A DNA stretch of 64,000 nt from Micromonospora globbae (lineage in GTDB: Bacteria > Actinomycetota > Actinomycetes > Mycobacteriales > Micromonosporaceae): the NCBI RefSeq assembly GCF_003610785.1, contig NZ_RAQQ01000002.1, positions 186,001 to 250,000 on the forward strand, read 5' to 3'. A program made the translations under genes and the position numbers. The notes under the pieces were generated by a model. That model made no database searches. It had not been told where the DNA came from and saw only the letters and a list, made by a program, of their open reading frames with translations. Shown in pieces: positions 37,438 to 45,306 of this stretch (positions are counted from its first letter, which is position 1; every line of letters starts with the position of its first letter).

Positions 37438-37485
37438 ACACCATATATGGGTGCGCCCCCAACATGGCAACACCACATGGTGTGT
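37438..37485 (-). promoter_or_regulatory. Tandem NrdR boxes
   Basis: On the plus strand ACACCATATATGGGTG (37438-37453) and ACACCACATGGTGTGT (37470-37485) both fit the ACACwATATwTnGTGT-type NrdR consensus and start 32 bp apart, about three helical turns, as is usual for NrdR pairs. NrdR-ATP/dATP binding would repress nrdAB when dNTPs are plentiful. Confidence 0.85.
37442..37470 (-). promoter_or_regulatory. Putative nrdAB promoter
   Basis: On the minus strand TTGCCA (37470-37465) and TATATG (37447-37442) are separated by exactly 17 nt. The -10 element lies inside the proximal NrdR box and the -35 abuts the distal one, so NrdR would occlude polymerase. The transcript would start near 37435, just before the riboswitch. 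Confidence 0.65.
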
Positions 37486-37747
37486 CTGGCGTGTCGCCAG
37501 TATCACCGCGGACCCGGGACTCGCACAGGTCGTCGATGGACGGTGACCCGAGGTCGGGGTGGGCCGGCCGTGTCGCCGCCCCGGGGATCCGCGGCGCGCC
37601 GTCGTCCGTCGCGTGGGCGTCGGGCGCCGGCGACCCGCGTGGTCTACTGAAGGCGATACTCCGCGGGCCCGGCCGACCGCGAACGCGGCGCCGCACGCGC
37701 GACACCCGGACGAGGCGACCCCGCCCAGGCACGGTGAGGCGTTACCG

Positions 37748-38335
37748 ATGAGACTCAGCTACTGCCAGGACACGACCCCCGCCGACTGGCTCGTGGGATC
37801 GGACACGCCCGCCGAGCAGTTGATCACTTTCGGGCCGTCGGGGTTCGAGGCGTTCGCGCGGCTTCGCTTCATCCCTGATCCCACCCGTCCCGGCCAGCAG
37901 GAGGCGGACGCCGACGTTCCCGACGACCACCCCACGGACATCGCGCAGACGCGGCGGGCGCTGCGCCTCCTCGCGCCGTTCACGTCCACCCCGGACGAGT
38001 GCTACTTCTGCCTCTGGGAGGGGTACTCCGACGCCCCGCTGCCGCCCGAGGTGCAACACGGCCGACTGGTCGAGCTGCCCCACCGCCGCTACGCCCTGCT
38101 GCGCGGTTCGCTGGCCGACATCGACGCCTGGGAGGCGGACCTCGGCGGCGGGCAGAACATCGCACCGCCGGCCTTCGTCTGGCCGGCCGACCACAGCTGG
38201 TGCTTCGCCAGCGACGTCGACCCGCACTGGGCCGGCATCGGCGCCGAGCGGGCCGCCGTCGACGCGCTCGTCGGTGACCCGCGGCTCGACGTCGTACCGG
38301 CCCGGCCGGCAGACCCGCGGCCCTCGTACCGCTGA
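37748..38335 (+). CDS. Conserved hypothetical protein
   Basis: 195 residues. It begins MRLSYCQDTTPADWLVGSD and contains CYFCLWEGYSDAPLPPEV, HRRYALLRGSLADIDAWE and FVWPADHSWCFASDVDPHWAGI, giving a Trp-rich soluble protein with no membrane helix. The WPADHSWCFASDVDPHW pattern is one I associate with an uncharacterised actinobacterial family, without known activity. It is divergent from nrdAB across 263 nt that also hold CTGGCGtgtCGCCAG (37486-37500). Confidence 0.8.
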   Translation: MRLSYCQDTTPADWLVGSDTPAEQLITFGPSGFEAFARLRFIPDPTRPGQQEADADVPDDHPTDIAQTRRALRLLAPFTSTPDECYFCLWEGYSDAPLPPEVQHGRLVELPHRRYALLRGSLADIDAWEADLGGGQNIAPPAFVWPADHSWCFASDVDPHWAGIGAERAAVDALVGDPRLDVVPARPADPRPSYR

Positions 38336-38394
38336 TCGACGAGCCAGGCAGTGTCCGCTGGCTCCCCCGGGCGGCGATCTGGGATGCTTCGCCC

Positions 38395-38892
38395 ATGCCT
38401 TCCTTCCCGCCCACCTTCGCCGATGAGATCATCGCACTGCCCGCCCACGCCCAGTTCGAGGCGTTCCTCGACGAGCACCGAGCCGCGCTCAACGCCTGCC
38501 TGGACGGGTTGACGGAGGAACAGGCGCGCCGGTCGTTGGTGGCCTCCCGGACCACGCTGCTGGGTCTCGTGAAGCACGCGACCTTCGTCGAGAAGGTCTG
38601 GTTCGACGAGGCCGTCACGGGCCGGTCGCGCGCCGAGATCGGCATTCCCGAGACGTCGGAGGAGTCGTTCGTCCTCGACGACGACGACACGATCGCCAGC
38701 GCCCAGCGCGCGTACCGCGAGGCCTGCGAGGCGTCCCGCCGGGCGACGTCGTCGCTGGGTCTGGACGACATCCTCCGCGGGCACTGGCGCGGCCCGCTCC
38801 CGCTGCGGTGGGTGTATCTCCACGTGCTGCGGGAACTCGCCCAGCACTGCGGGCACGCGGACATCCTCCGGGAACAGCTCCTCGACCGGTAG
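38395..38892 (+). CDS. DinB-like/DUF664 family protein
   Basis: 165 residues forming a four-helix bundle pattern: LDEHRAALNACLDGLTEEQ, then SRTTLLGLVKHATFVEKVWF, and near the end WVYLHVLRELAQHCGHADIL. The His in VKHATFVE and the His pair in AQHCGHADIL match the metal-binding triad of DinB/YfiT-like proteins. Some relatives are thiol S-transferases using bacillithiol or mycothiol; an enzyme acting with mycothiol is possible here. Confidence 0.9.
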   Translation: MPSFPPTFADEIIALPAHAQFEAFLDEHRAALNACLDGLTEEQARRSLVASRTTLLGLVKHATFVEKVWFDEAVTGRSRAEIGIPETSEESFVLDDDDTIASAQRAYREACEASRRATSSLGLDDILRGHWRGPLPLRWVYLHVLRELAQHCGHADILREQLLDR

Positions 38893-38929
38893 CGCGTGGA
38901 CGCCGCCTCATGCCGCCGGCAGGGCGTCG

Positions 38930-39982
38930 TCAGTCGCTGCTCAGGAGCATGTTGATGAAGACGAGCAGCTTGCGGCCCGGGGTACGGGGCAGGTTGGGTA
39001 GCGGCACCCGTACCTGGCTCTCCACGAACGGCAGCGCCACGGTGACCGGGATGGTGCGCCGGTGGACCGGCGTGCCGAGCCGTACGCTCCACTGCTGCGC
39101 CGCCTCGTCGAGCTCGGCCATGATCTCGTCGATGGTGCGCGCGTCGCCGCGTTCGGTGGCGTCCGTGAGCGCGGCCATGCCGGCCCGGAACGCGTGCACC
39201 TCGGGCTGTTCGCGTAGCCAGGCGATGACCCGGCCGAGGCTCCAGCCGCGGCGTTCGGCCGTTGCCTTGACGTAGTGCGCGAGCACGGGCGTGGGCACGG
39301 CGGGCTGGGCGGCGCCCAGCCACTTCTCCTTGCGCTGCAGGTAGGCGGCCCGCACCTGCTCGGTGAAGACGCCGAGGATGCGGGAGGCGTGACCGTACTC
39401 GGGCGAGTCGTCGTGGTAGGCCTTGCTGCGGTCGAGCAGGAGCGCCGAGCCGGCACTCTCCTGTAGCGCGAGGTAGTAGAAGAGCCGGATGAGCAGCAGT
39501 GGGCCGTGCCCGAACACGCGCGGCTGCGACCCGAACGCGCTGGTGAAGGCCCGCAGCACGCCGCGGGTCTCTTCGCGGCGGTCCAGGCCGCGCACCACGT
39601 CGTCCCAGTAGGTCGACGGATAGAAGTGGGTCCCGGGATACTCGGCGGCGAGCGCCGGGGGTGTGTGACCGCCGGGCAGGACGTCGCGGAGCCGCACGTC
39701 TGGCATCTGCTGGAACAGTTCGGCCCCGCGCAGGTAGAGATCCGAGACCGCCTGCGGGTCCAGGTCGAGGATCTGGAAGCCGGGGCCGACGTCGGTGGTC
39801 CACTGGAGTCGTTCGCGGTTGGCGTGGATCGTCGGTCCGTCGAGCAGGACACGGTCAAACAGCACGAGACACTCGAGAGCCGCGGCCTCCCACGGCGGCG
39901 TGTGCCGCGCGGGGGCGAAGCTGTCCAGGCGCAGCCACAGCAGGGTCGACGTGTCGACCAGTAGAGACGGCGTACGGTCCAC
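38930..39982 (-). CDS. Hypothetical protein with PIN-like N-terminus
   Basis: 350 residues from GTG 39982, with AAGGAGG 5 nt upstream. The first strand, LLVDTSTLLWLRLDSF, resembles the Asp-containing first strand of PIN nucleases, and VLFDRVLLDGPTIHANRERL follows. No full set of PIN acidic residues can be traced by eye, so this is only a hint. The middle is helical with YYLALQESAGSALLLDRSKAY. The C-terminal 70 residues are basic and beta-rich (RRTIPVTVALPFVESQVRVP), ending in a hydrophobic KLLVFINMLL helix. I cannot assign a function. Confidence 0.75.
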   Translation of the reverse strand: MDRTPSLLVDTSTLLWLRLDSFAPARHTPPWEAAALECLVLFDRVLLDGPTIHANRERLQWTTDVGPGFQILDLDPQAVSDLYLRGAELFQQMPDVRLRDVLPGGHTPPALAAEYPGTHFYPSTYWDDVVRGLDRREETRGVLRAFTSAFGSQPRVFGHGPLLLIRLFYYLALQESAGSALLLDRSKAYHDDSPEYGHASRILGVFTEQVRAAYLQRKEKWLGAAQPAVPTPVLAHYVKATAERRGWSLGRVIAWLREQPEVHAFRAGMAALTDATERGDARTIDEIMAELDEAAQQWSVRLGTPVHRRTIPVTVALPFVESQVRVPLPNLPRTPGRKLLVFINMLLSSD

Positions 39983-40166
39983 CGGGCCCTCCTTCGCTGG
40001 TACCTCACGCATTGTGGCGGCCGGCGTCCATCCCCGGTGCCTCGCCGCCGGGAGCGGCCCGTCGGCAGGCTGGGCGACGGCTGACTGTGGTCGCGGTGAC
40101 GCCGGTCGCCGACCGCCGGCGGGAAATCCGGGTGCGAGGGCCGGTGGGGTGGTCTGTGATCGAGGG

Positions 40167-41036
40167 ATGGCGATCACGATGGGTACGCCGGCGGTCGACG
40201 AACTCGGCGACGTGCTGCGAGTGTTGGGGGAGTGGCAGCACGACGGCGGGCCCGTGCAGCTGCATCCGGGAGATGTGGGGTGGTTCTGGCGGTTCGGTGC
40301 GGAGCGGACGGCGACGGCCACGCGGACGTGGAGCCGGGCCGGGGACGTTCTGGCGGTCGGACTGCTGGACGGCGCGGACCTGGTGCGGTTGGCGTTCGCG
40401 CCGGACGCCCTACGGGACGAGGAGCTGGCGCGGCGGGTGGTCGAGGACGTGTCGGCGCCCGAGCGTGGGGTGCTGCCCGAGGGCGCCGTGTCCGTCGAGG
40501 TGCCGGTGGGCGCACTCGTCCAGGACCTGTTGTCCACGCACGGCTGGGAGAGCGGTGAGCCGTGGACGCTGCTGCGGCGTGACCTCGGCGTGCCGGTGCC
40601 GGATCCCGGTGCTCGGGTCGAGGTGATCGGGCCGGAACGGGCGCACGAGTGGGCCGCCGTCGTGCGGGCGTCGTTCGACGGGTCGACGTTCACCGAGGAG
40701 CGCTGGCACGCGATGGCGTCAGGTGTGCCGTACGCCGGCGCGCGGTGCCTGGTCGTTCGCGACGAGCGGGGCGAGGCGGTGGCGGCCGTGGCGGTGTGGT
40801 CGGCGGGCGGCGGCAGGCCCGGGCTGATCGAGCCGATGGGGGTGCACCGGGCACACCGCGGTCACGGACACGGCCGAGCGATCACGATGGCCGCGGCTCG
40901 CGCGCTCCAGGAGTTGGGTTCGTCCAGCGTCGTCGTGTGCACCCCCAGCGCCAACGTGGGCGCCGTCGCCACGTACCGGTCGGCGGGCCTGGACCGGTTG
41001 CCCGAGAGACGGGACCTGCACCGCGCCGCCGCCTGA
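40167..41036 (+). CDS. GNAT acetyltransferase with N-terminal extra domain
   Basis: 289 residues from ATG 40167; ATG 40179 is an alternative, as GAGGG abuts the first. Residues 1-150 form an acidic, Trp-containing domain (HPGDVGWFWRFGAERTATATRTWSRAG) like the N-terminal GNAT-like half of two-domain acetyltransferases. Residues 155-289 are a classical GNAT with IEPMGVHRAHRGHGHGRAI (acetyl-CoA loop) and VVVCTPSANVGAVATYRSAG. The substrate is unknown. It is convergent with a small membrane protein. Confidence 0.85.
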   Translation: MAITMGTPAVDELGDVLRVLGEWQHDGGPVQLHPGDVGWFWRFGAERTATATRTWSRAGDVLAVGLLDGADLVRLAFAPDALRDEELARRVVEDVSAPERGVLPEGAVSVEVPVGALVQDLLSTHGWESGEPWTLLRRDLGVPVPDPGARVEVIGPERAHEWAAVVRASFDGSTFTEERWHAMASGVPYAGARCLVVRDERGEAVAAVAVWSAGGGRPGLIEPMGVHRAHRGHGHGRAITMAAARALQELGSSSVVVCTPSANVGAVATYRSAGLDRLPERRDLHRAAA

Positions 41037-41056
41037 GGTGTTCGCAGTGACGGTGG

Positions 41057-41551
41057 TCAGGTGTGGGCGAGGACGGACGGTCGGCGGGTGCGGCGCACGT
41101 GGAAGCGGGCGCCGTGGGCGAGGGAGAGACCCAGGCCGGCGAAGGCGAGTCCGCCCACGTGGCCGACCCACGGGGACCAGCCCTCGACGTCGCCGACCGT
41201 GAAGCCGGCGGCTGTGGCGACGATGGTGGCGAAACCGTAGGGGGTCAGGGTCACGGCGCCGGCGCCGCCCAGGACGAGCAGCGCCCGGCGTGGCAACCGC
41301 TCGCCCCAGGGCCGGGTCAGCGCCGCCAGCAGCAGTACCCCGGCGAGAGCGCCCAGCACGGTGAAGTCGATGCCGTGCCGCTCCATCCACACGAGCACCT
41401 CCGGCGCGCCGTCCGCGCGCAGTGCGGCGGCGAGGTCACCGGGTGGCCGGCCGGCGTTCCCGCCGAACGCCCAGTAGGTCTTCATCAGGACGTAGGGAGC
41501 CAGCGCGGCGATCCCGAGCCAGACGATCTTGGGCGTCGTCGTCGAGGTCAT
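41057..41551 (-). CDS. Small polytopic membrane protein, unknown function
   Basis: 164 residues from ATG 41551. Four hydrophobic helices are visible: IVWLGIAALAPYVLMKTYWA, FTVLGALAGVLLLAAL, ALLVLGGAGAVTLTPYGFAT and HVGGLAFAGLGLSLAHGA. The pattern PYVLMKTYWAFGG is one I associate with unnamed actinobacterial membrane proteins. It is followed on the same strand by nothing coupled; its neighbours are a convergent GNAT gene and an upstream TPR gene with a 104-nt gap. Confidence 0.75.
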   Translation of the reverse strand: MTSTTTPKIVWLGIAALAPYVLMKTYWAFGGNAGRPPGDLAAALRADGAPEVLVWMERHGIDFTVLGALAGVLLLAALTRPWGERLPRRALLVLGGAGAVTLTPYGFATIVATAAGFTVGDVEGWSPWVGHVGGLAFAGLGLSLAHGARFHVRRTRRPSVLAHT

Positions 41552-41655
41552 GCGCTGATTCCACTGCGGCCCGGGCCGCGGAACATCCCTCCGGGGAACC
41601 AACCGGCTCCCCCACGAGGGGGACCGACAAGCGCGCCGGCCACGGCGACCGGCAC

Positions 41656-42558
41656 TCAGGCCCGCCGCACGTCGTCCCAGCGCCCCGGGAGGTGCCGCAC
41701 CACCCGCGTGCTGCCTGTGCAGCCGGACGGGCAGTCCACGTGGTAGTTCGCGGACTGCCGCGCGCCGGCGAGGAGGTACGACAGCCCCACCAGGTTGCCG
41801 CTGAGCCGCGCCGCCTCGGCCTCGATGTCCTCGAAGCGCCGCTGCTCGGCCAGCAGCCAGCCGAGCTGCCGGTAGGAAGGGTTGCGGCCCGGTTCGGCGA
41901 GCAGGTCCCGGACGAGCTGGGTCGCCTCCTCCAGGCGGCCCTGTGCCGCCAGTAGCCGCACGCGAACGTGCTCCTCGCCCGCGTCGACGGCCGATCGGTA
42001 GGCGGCCACGGCCTCGTCGGAGCGGCCGAGCTTCTCCAACAGGACACCGAGGGGCCATCGCGGAACGCCCTTCGTACCGATCGCTGACCGGTAGGCGTGA
42101 ACCGCCTCTTCCATCTGGCCCGCCCGAGCGTGCACCTTGGCCAGTCCGACACCCGCCGTCGCGTCCCCGGCCGCGATGGCTGTCCGGTACGCGGCGACCG
42201 CCTCGTCCACGCGGCCTGTCTTGGCGAGCAACGCGGCGAGACGGGACCGAGCGTGTGGCTCGCCCGCCTCCAGCGCTGCCCGCCATGCGGCGATGGCCTC
42301 CTCGGTGCGGCCGGCATCCGCCAGCATGTCCGCGAGGCCGCCGTACGCTCCAGGCAGGCCGGCCTCGATGGCGGCCCGCCATCGCGCCTCCGCCTCCTCG
42401 ACACGGCCGTTCTCCAGGAGGAGGTCGGTCAGGCGGTCCACGTCCCGCCAGTCCCCGTTGCGGGCCCGGGCCTCGAGAATCGTGATCGCCTCGTCGACCC
42501 GTCCCCGCTCGACCAGCCAGTCGGCGCGGTCGTCCGGAGCAGTCGGCCCATCGATCAT
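41656..42558 (-). CDS. Tetratricopeptide-repeat protein
   Basis: 300 residues from ATG 42558. At least seven helical repeats of about 36 residues are visible, each with a G-R/Q-x-x-E/D-E-A core (GRVDEAITILEARA, GRVEEAEARWRAAIEAG, GRTEEAIAAWRAALEAG, GRSDEAVAAYRSAVDAG and others). The C-terminus carries VDCPSGCTG, possibly a small metal or disulfide site. TPR proteins are protein-interaction scaffolds; the partner is unknown. A TATGGT hexamer ends 6 nt before the ATG with no ribosome site, the layout of a leaderless gene, which decides against an in-frame ATG at 42612. Confidence 0.85.
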   Translation of the reverse strand: MIDGPTAPDDRADWLVERGRVDEAITILEARARNGDWRDVDRLTDLLLENGRVEEAEARWRAAIEAGLPGAYGGLADMLADAGRTEEAIAAWRAALEAGEPHARSRLAALLAKTGRVDEAVAAYRTAIAAGDATAGVGLAKVHARAGQMEEAVHAYRSAIGTKGVPRWPLGVLLEKLGRSDEAVAAYRSAVDAGEEHVRVRLLAAQGRLEEATQLVRDLLAEPGRNPSYRQLGWLLAEQRRFEDIEAEAARLSGNLVGLSYLLAGARQSANYHVDCPSGCTGSTRVVRHLPGRWDDVRRA

Positions 42559-42682
42559 GACGGCACCATACGACCCGGATGTGCGACGGCCGTACCCGAT
42601 TTCCGCGGTCATGGTTTCCCACCGACGGGCAGCTGGCTCGGCGTGTGCGCTGTCCGGCGTGCCGGGCTCGGGAGCGCTGAGC

Positions 42683-42772
42683 GCCCGCGCCGACCAGCCG
42701 GTCGAAGAGCAGTCCGTCGACGAACGCGACGAACTGTGCGCTGGCCGCGTACGACCGGTTGCGCCGGTCCCG
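42683..42772 (-). pseudogene. Remnant of a TetR-family regulator (C-terminal tail)
   Basis: The minus frame encodes RDRRNRSYAASAQFVAFVDG then LLFDRLVGAG, which reads as the last helix of a TetR ligand-binding domain (AxxQFVAFVDGLLFDRLVGAG-type ending). No upstream part of such a gene exists in this frame, and no start codon with a ribosome site precedes it. Identification rests on pattern memory. Confidence 0.45.
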
Positions 42773-42944
42773 CACCCAGGCCGTCGCCCGCGCGTCGTGG
42801 CGGGCGGGGCGGCTCGGCCAGCAACTGCGCCACCCGGCGGCCATCGCGGTCCGCGACGTCCTGATGCGGCTGACCCCGGCGCGCGTCGCCGTGCGCGCGA
42901 TGACCCGGCAACTGGCACCCGCCGGCCTGACCGGCCGTTCAGGC
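42738..42944 (+). pseudogene. Remnant of an FAD-dependent monooxygenase (C-terminal tail)
   Basis: The plus frame encodes ALAAYDRLRRSRTQAVARAS, WRAGRLGQQLRHPAAIAVRD and VLMRLTPARVAVRAMTRQLA, the characteristic last 70 residues of PHBH/TetX-like FAD monooxygenases (AYxxxRRPRTQxxxxxSRxxG, then a hydrophobic RLxPxRxALR ending). The FAD-binding part is absent upstream. Third positions are G/C-rich, so the decay is recent. Confidence 0.55.
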
Positions 42945-43090
42945 GGCGGCGCGCCGTCGGACCCGAGGGCGTGCGGGTGTCGGGCGACGTCGAGGCTGGC
43001 GCCTCCCGTCTCCCGCCGCCCCGGAAACCAGGGGCCTCCGTGGGCCGTCCGGGACGCTGCCTGGCGTCTCGGACGGGCGCAGGCGGCCGC

Positions 43091-43660
43091 CTACGCTCCC
43101 CGCGACCCGGTCCTTCCTCGATCGCGCGCGCGGCGGCCGGCGGCCGGCGCAGGCCCGGGGGAGCGGGCCGGGGCGTCCAGCGTTCCGGTGTCGGCGTCGC
43201 CGGTGCCGGTTCGCCCGGTGTGGTGGTGCAACAGCCTGGTCAGCAGTTCGGTCAAGCGCTGCCGCTCCTCGGGTGACAGCGGAGCCAGTAGTTCGTCCTG
43301 GGTCTCGGCGAGCCGCTTCTCCAGTCGCCGCAGCTGCCGCCTGCCCGCGGCGGTCAGCGTGATGATGTTGCGCCGCCGATCGGCGGGATCCGGGGAGCGC
43401 TCGACCAGTTCGCGGTCGGCGAGTTCGTTGATCGTCGCCACCATGTCGCTGAGGTGGATGCCGCTACGCCGGCCCAGCGCGGCCTGGCTGGCCGGACCGA
43501 ACCGCTCCAGCGTCGCGAGCAGGCGGTAGTGGTAACCGCGGGCGCCGACCGACGAGAACCCCTCGGCCACCAGGCGGTGCGCGTGGCCGGCGGTCTGGGT
43601 GAGCAGCCAACTGGGCAGGCTCTCCCAGGTGGCGGGCGTCTCCTCGGGCGGGTTCTCCAT
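43091..43660 (-). CDS. MarR-family transcriptional regulator
   Basis: 189 residues. The winged helix is ASQAALGRRSGIHLSDMVATINELADRELVERSPDPADRR, with the usual DxRRxxITLT wing (RRRNIITLTAAGRRQL). The last 45 residues are a Pro/Ala/Arg/Gly-rich disordered extension not usual for MarR. A pair of repeats lies in the 227-nt gap to the divergent NTF2-like gene, so it is a likely repressor of that gene and itself. Confidence 0.9.
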   Translation of the reverse strand: MENPPEETPATWESLPSWLLTQTAGHAHRLVAEGFSSVGARGYHYRLLATLERFGPASQAALGRRSGIHLSDMVATINELADRELVERSPDPADRRRNIITLTAAGRRQLRRLEKRLAETQDELLAPLSPEERQRLTELLTRLLHHHTGRTGTGDADTGTLDAPARSPGPAPAAGRRARDRGRTGSRGA

Positions 43661-43715
43661 GTGACGAGTCTAACCAATCGTTCGGAGCACCAACGACTGT
43701 GCTACCGTTCGTGGC

Positions 43716-43741
43716 ATAAACGTTAGTCGTATAAACGTTAG
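43716..43741. promoter_or_regulatory. Direct repeats ATAAACGTTAG, candidate MarR sites
   Basis: ATAAACGTTAG occurs at 43716-43726 and 43731-43741, 15 bp apart, each containing the AACGTT palindrome. This is the AT-richest spot for kilobases and overlaps the expected promoter elements of the MarR gene and its neighbour. Confidence 0.55.
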
Positions 43742-43781
43742 GAAGCCGACTGGATCCTTGAGCCGGGACCGCACCCCGCGT

Positions 43782-43853
43782 CCCTCGGGCCGACATCGCC
43801 TGGAGGTGCCGCACCTGTCCGCCGAGGAACTCTTCCGCACCCACATCGAGTGA
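43782..43853 (+). pseudogene. Short open tail, possible gene remnant
   Basis: The plus frame PSGRHRLEVPHLSAEELFRT plus HIE ends at TGA 43851-43853 with good third-position G/C, but no start or ribosome site gives a sensible gene. It may be the 3' remnant of an oxidoreductase gene that once followed the MarR operator, or chance. Confidence 0.25.
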
Positions 43854-43887
43854 CACGAACGTCACCTGGTCGAACTGAGAGGCCATC

Positions 43888-44322
43888 ATGACCAGCACCG
43901 AAACCGTCATCCGCACCCTCGCCGACCGCGCCGAACTCGCCGACCTGGTCGCCCGCCACAGTCTCTGGATCGACGAGCGCCGCTACGGCGAGACCGACCG
44001 CCTCTTCACCGAGGACGTCGTCGTCACGTCGCCGCGCGGGGAGGCCCGCGGCATCGAGGCGCTCGTCCACCTCGTGCGCGCCGGCCACGACACCTATGCC
44101 CGCACCCTGCACAGCAAGTCCAACCTCGTCATCGAGGTCGACGGCGACACCGCCACGGTGCGGGCCCACGACGTCGCCGTGTTCGTCATCGACGACAAGA
44201 CCGAGGCCGTCGCGGCCGGTGTCCACCACTACGAGGCGCGCCGCACCGCGGACGGCTGGCGCTTCGACCGCCTCGTGGTCGCCCCGGTCGCCCTGACCGA
44301 AGCCCTCGGCCGAGCCCTCTAG
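43888..44322 (+). CDS. NTF2-like (SnoaL-type) protein
   Basis: 144 residues, GAGAGG 6 nt before ATG. The cone-shaped fold pattern is ALADLVARHSLWIDERRYGETDRLF, VVVTSPRGEARGIEALVHLV and GVHHYEARRTADGWRFDRL. Relatives are isomerases, dehydratases or stress-associated proteins with a hydrophobic cavity. It is presumably controlled by the divergent MarR protein. A strong hairpin follows the stop. Confidence 0.88.
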   Translation: MTSTETVIRTLADRAELADLVARHSLWIDERRYGETDRLFTEDVVVTSPRGEARGIEALVHLVRAGHDTYARTLHSKSNLVIEVDGDTATVRAHDVAVFVIDDKTEAVAAGVHHYEARRTADGWRFDRLVVAPVALTEALGRAL

Positions 44323-44330
44323 GGGTCCCT

Positions 44331-44371
44331 GCCGGCCGCGAGCCCCCGGCGTCCGGGAGTTCGCGGCCGGC
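44331..44371. terminator. Hairpin after the NTF2-like gene
   Basis: GCCGGCCGCGA (44331-44341) pairs with TCGCGGCCGGC (44361-44371), and the loop contains a nested CCCGGcgtCCGGG. It lies between convergent genes and starts 9 nt after the stop. Confidence 0.75.
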
Positions 44372-44494
44372 GGGCCGTGCGCCTTCGCCGAGTCGCGCCG
44401 GGCCGTCGTGCCCGTGGCGCCGAGAGGCGCGTGGGGGCCCGGCGCGCTCGCGCCCGCCGCACCACGAACCACCCCAGGCGGACGTGTCCGCTCG

Positions 44495-45130
44495 TCACCA
44501 GCCCAGCGCCGGCTGGCCCATGACCTCGCCTCCGACTGCCGCGGCAAGGTCGTACGCGAGCTCCGGTCGTGCGGGGTGGACGTGCACGTAGACGCTGTGG
44601 CCTGCCGGTGCGGGAGCGTGCCACAGTTCGGCGCCGTTGACGGCGAGTTCGAACCCGCAGCGGTTGTGCTGGCCCGGCCAGCACGTGTGCCACGAGATCG
44701 ACGCGGGGTCGGTGTTCGTGGCGGCGAGGACGGTGCGGGCCACGGTGTTCGGCAGCGGGTGTTCGGGAGTGGAGACCTCGGCGTCGATTCGTGGCAGTCG
44801 ACGGAGTACGGCCACGATGTGGGGCGTCATGTCCGTGACGAGGTAGCCGTTGCCGTCGCCGTCCCGGCTCGGCCGGTCGCCCGCCGGCAGATGGGGCAGC
44901 AGCGCGCCCGTGACCGGGCCGAGCGAGCGGGCCGGGATGGACAGAGCGAGGAACGCGGGTCCAACGCCCAGGTACCGGTCCAGATCATGGCTGTCGGTCT
45001 CCACCCGGGCACTGACGTCCTGGGGGCAGCGGCAGTCGATCGACCTGAGGGCCACCAGGCGCTGTGCCATCGCGTACGCGGCCTCACGGTCGTCACTGGT
45101 GTGTATCCGGTAGACAGCCGAGTTCCCCAC
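44495..45130 (-). CDS. Hypothetical protein
   Basis: 211 residues from GTG 45130 (longer with GTG 45151). It has no signal, membrane helix or known DNA-binding motif. Notable stretches are AYAMAQRLVALRSIDCRCPQ, HIVAVLRRLPRIDAEVSTPE, WHTCWPGQHNRCGFELAVNG and ELWHAPAPAGHSVYVHVHP. Four cysteines (RSIDCRC, HTCWPG, NRCG) and several His could bind metal. The third-position pattern supports a real gene. I do not recognise the family. Confidence 0.65.
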   Translation of the reverse strand: MGNSAVYRIHTSDDREAAYAMAQRLVALRSIDCRCPQDVSARVETDSHDLDRYLGVGPAFLALSIPARSLGPVTGALLPHLPAGDRPSRDGDGNGYLVTDMTPHIVAVLRRLPRIDAEVSTPEHPLPNTVARTVLAATNTDPASISWHTCWPGQHNRCGFELAVNGAELWHAPAPAGHSVYVHVHPARPELAYDLAAAVGGEVMGQPALGW

Positions 45131-45306
45131 GGAGCGCAGTCTCTCAGCCACCCGCACGGGAGCCGACGACCGGCTCGCCGCCCTGGCCACCGCGCTCGAC
45201 GGAACGCAGCAGCGCGCGTACCTGCGGCTCGCCTCGGAACGCGGGCTGCGTGCTCCGACCCGGGACGCGACCAGGACGACCGACGACGGACGCTACGCGC
45301 CGCCGG

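Noticed and set aside
37110..37732. Open frames across the nrdA leader
   Set aside because: The region is explained by a cobalamin riboswitch and NrdR boxes; no frame shows coding third-position bias.
42759..43529. Plus-strand open frame of 256 codons starting in the monooxygenase remnant
   Set aside because: Only the first 65 codons resemble a protein family; the rest is the antisense of the MarR gene, so it is treated as a gene remnant, not a functional CDS.
43738..44547. Minus-strand frame opposite the NTF2-like gene
   Set aside because: Antisense shadow crossing a strong terminator hairpin and the MarR operator region.
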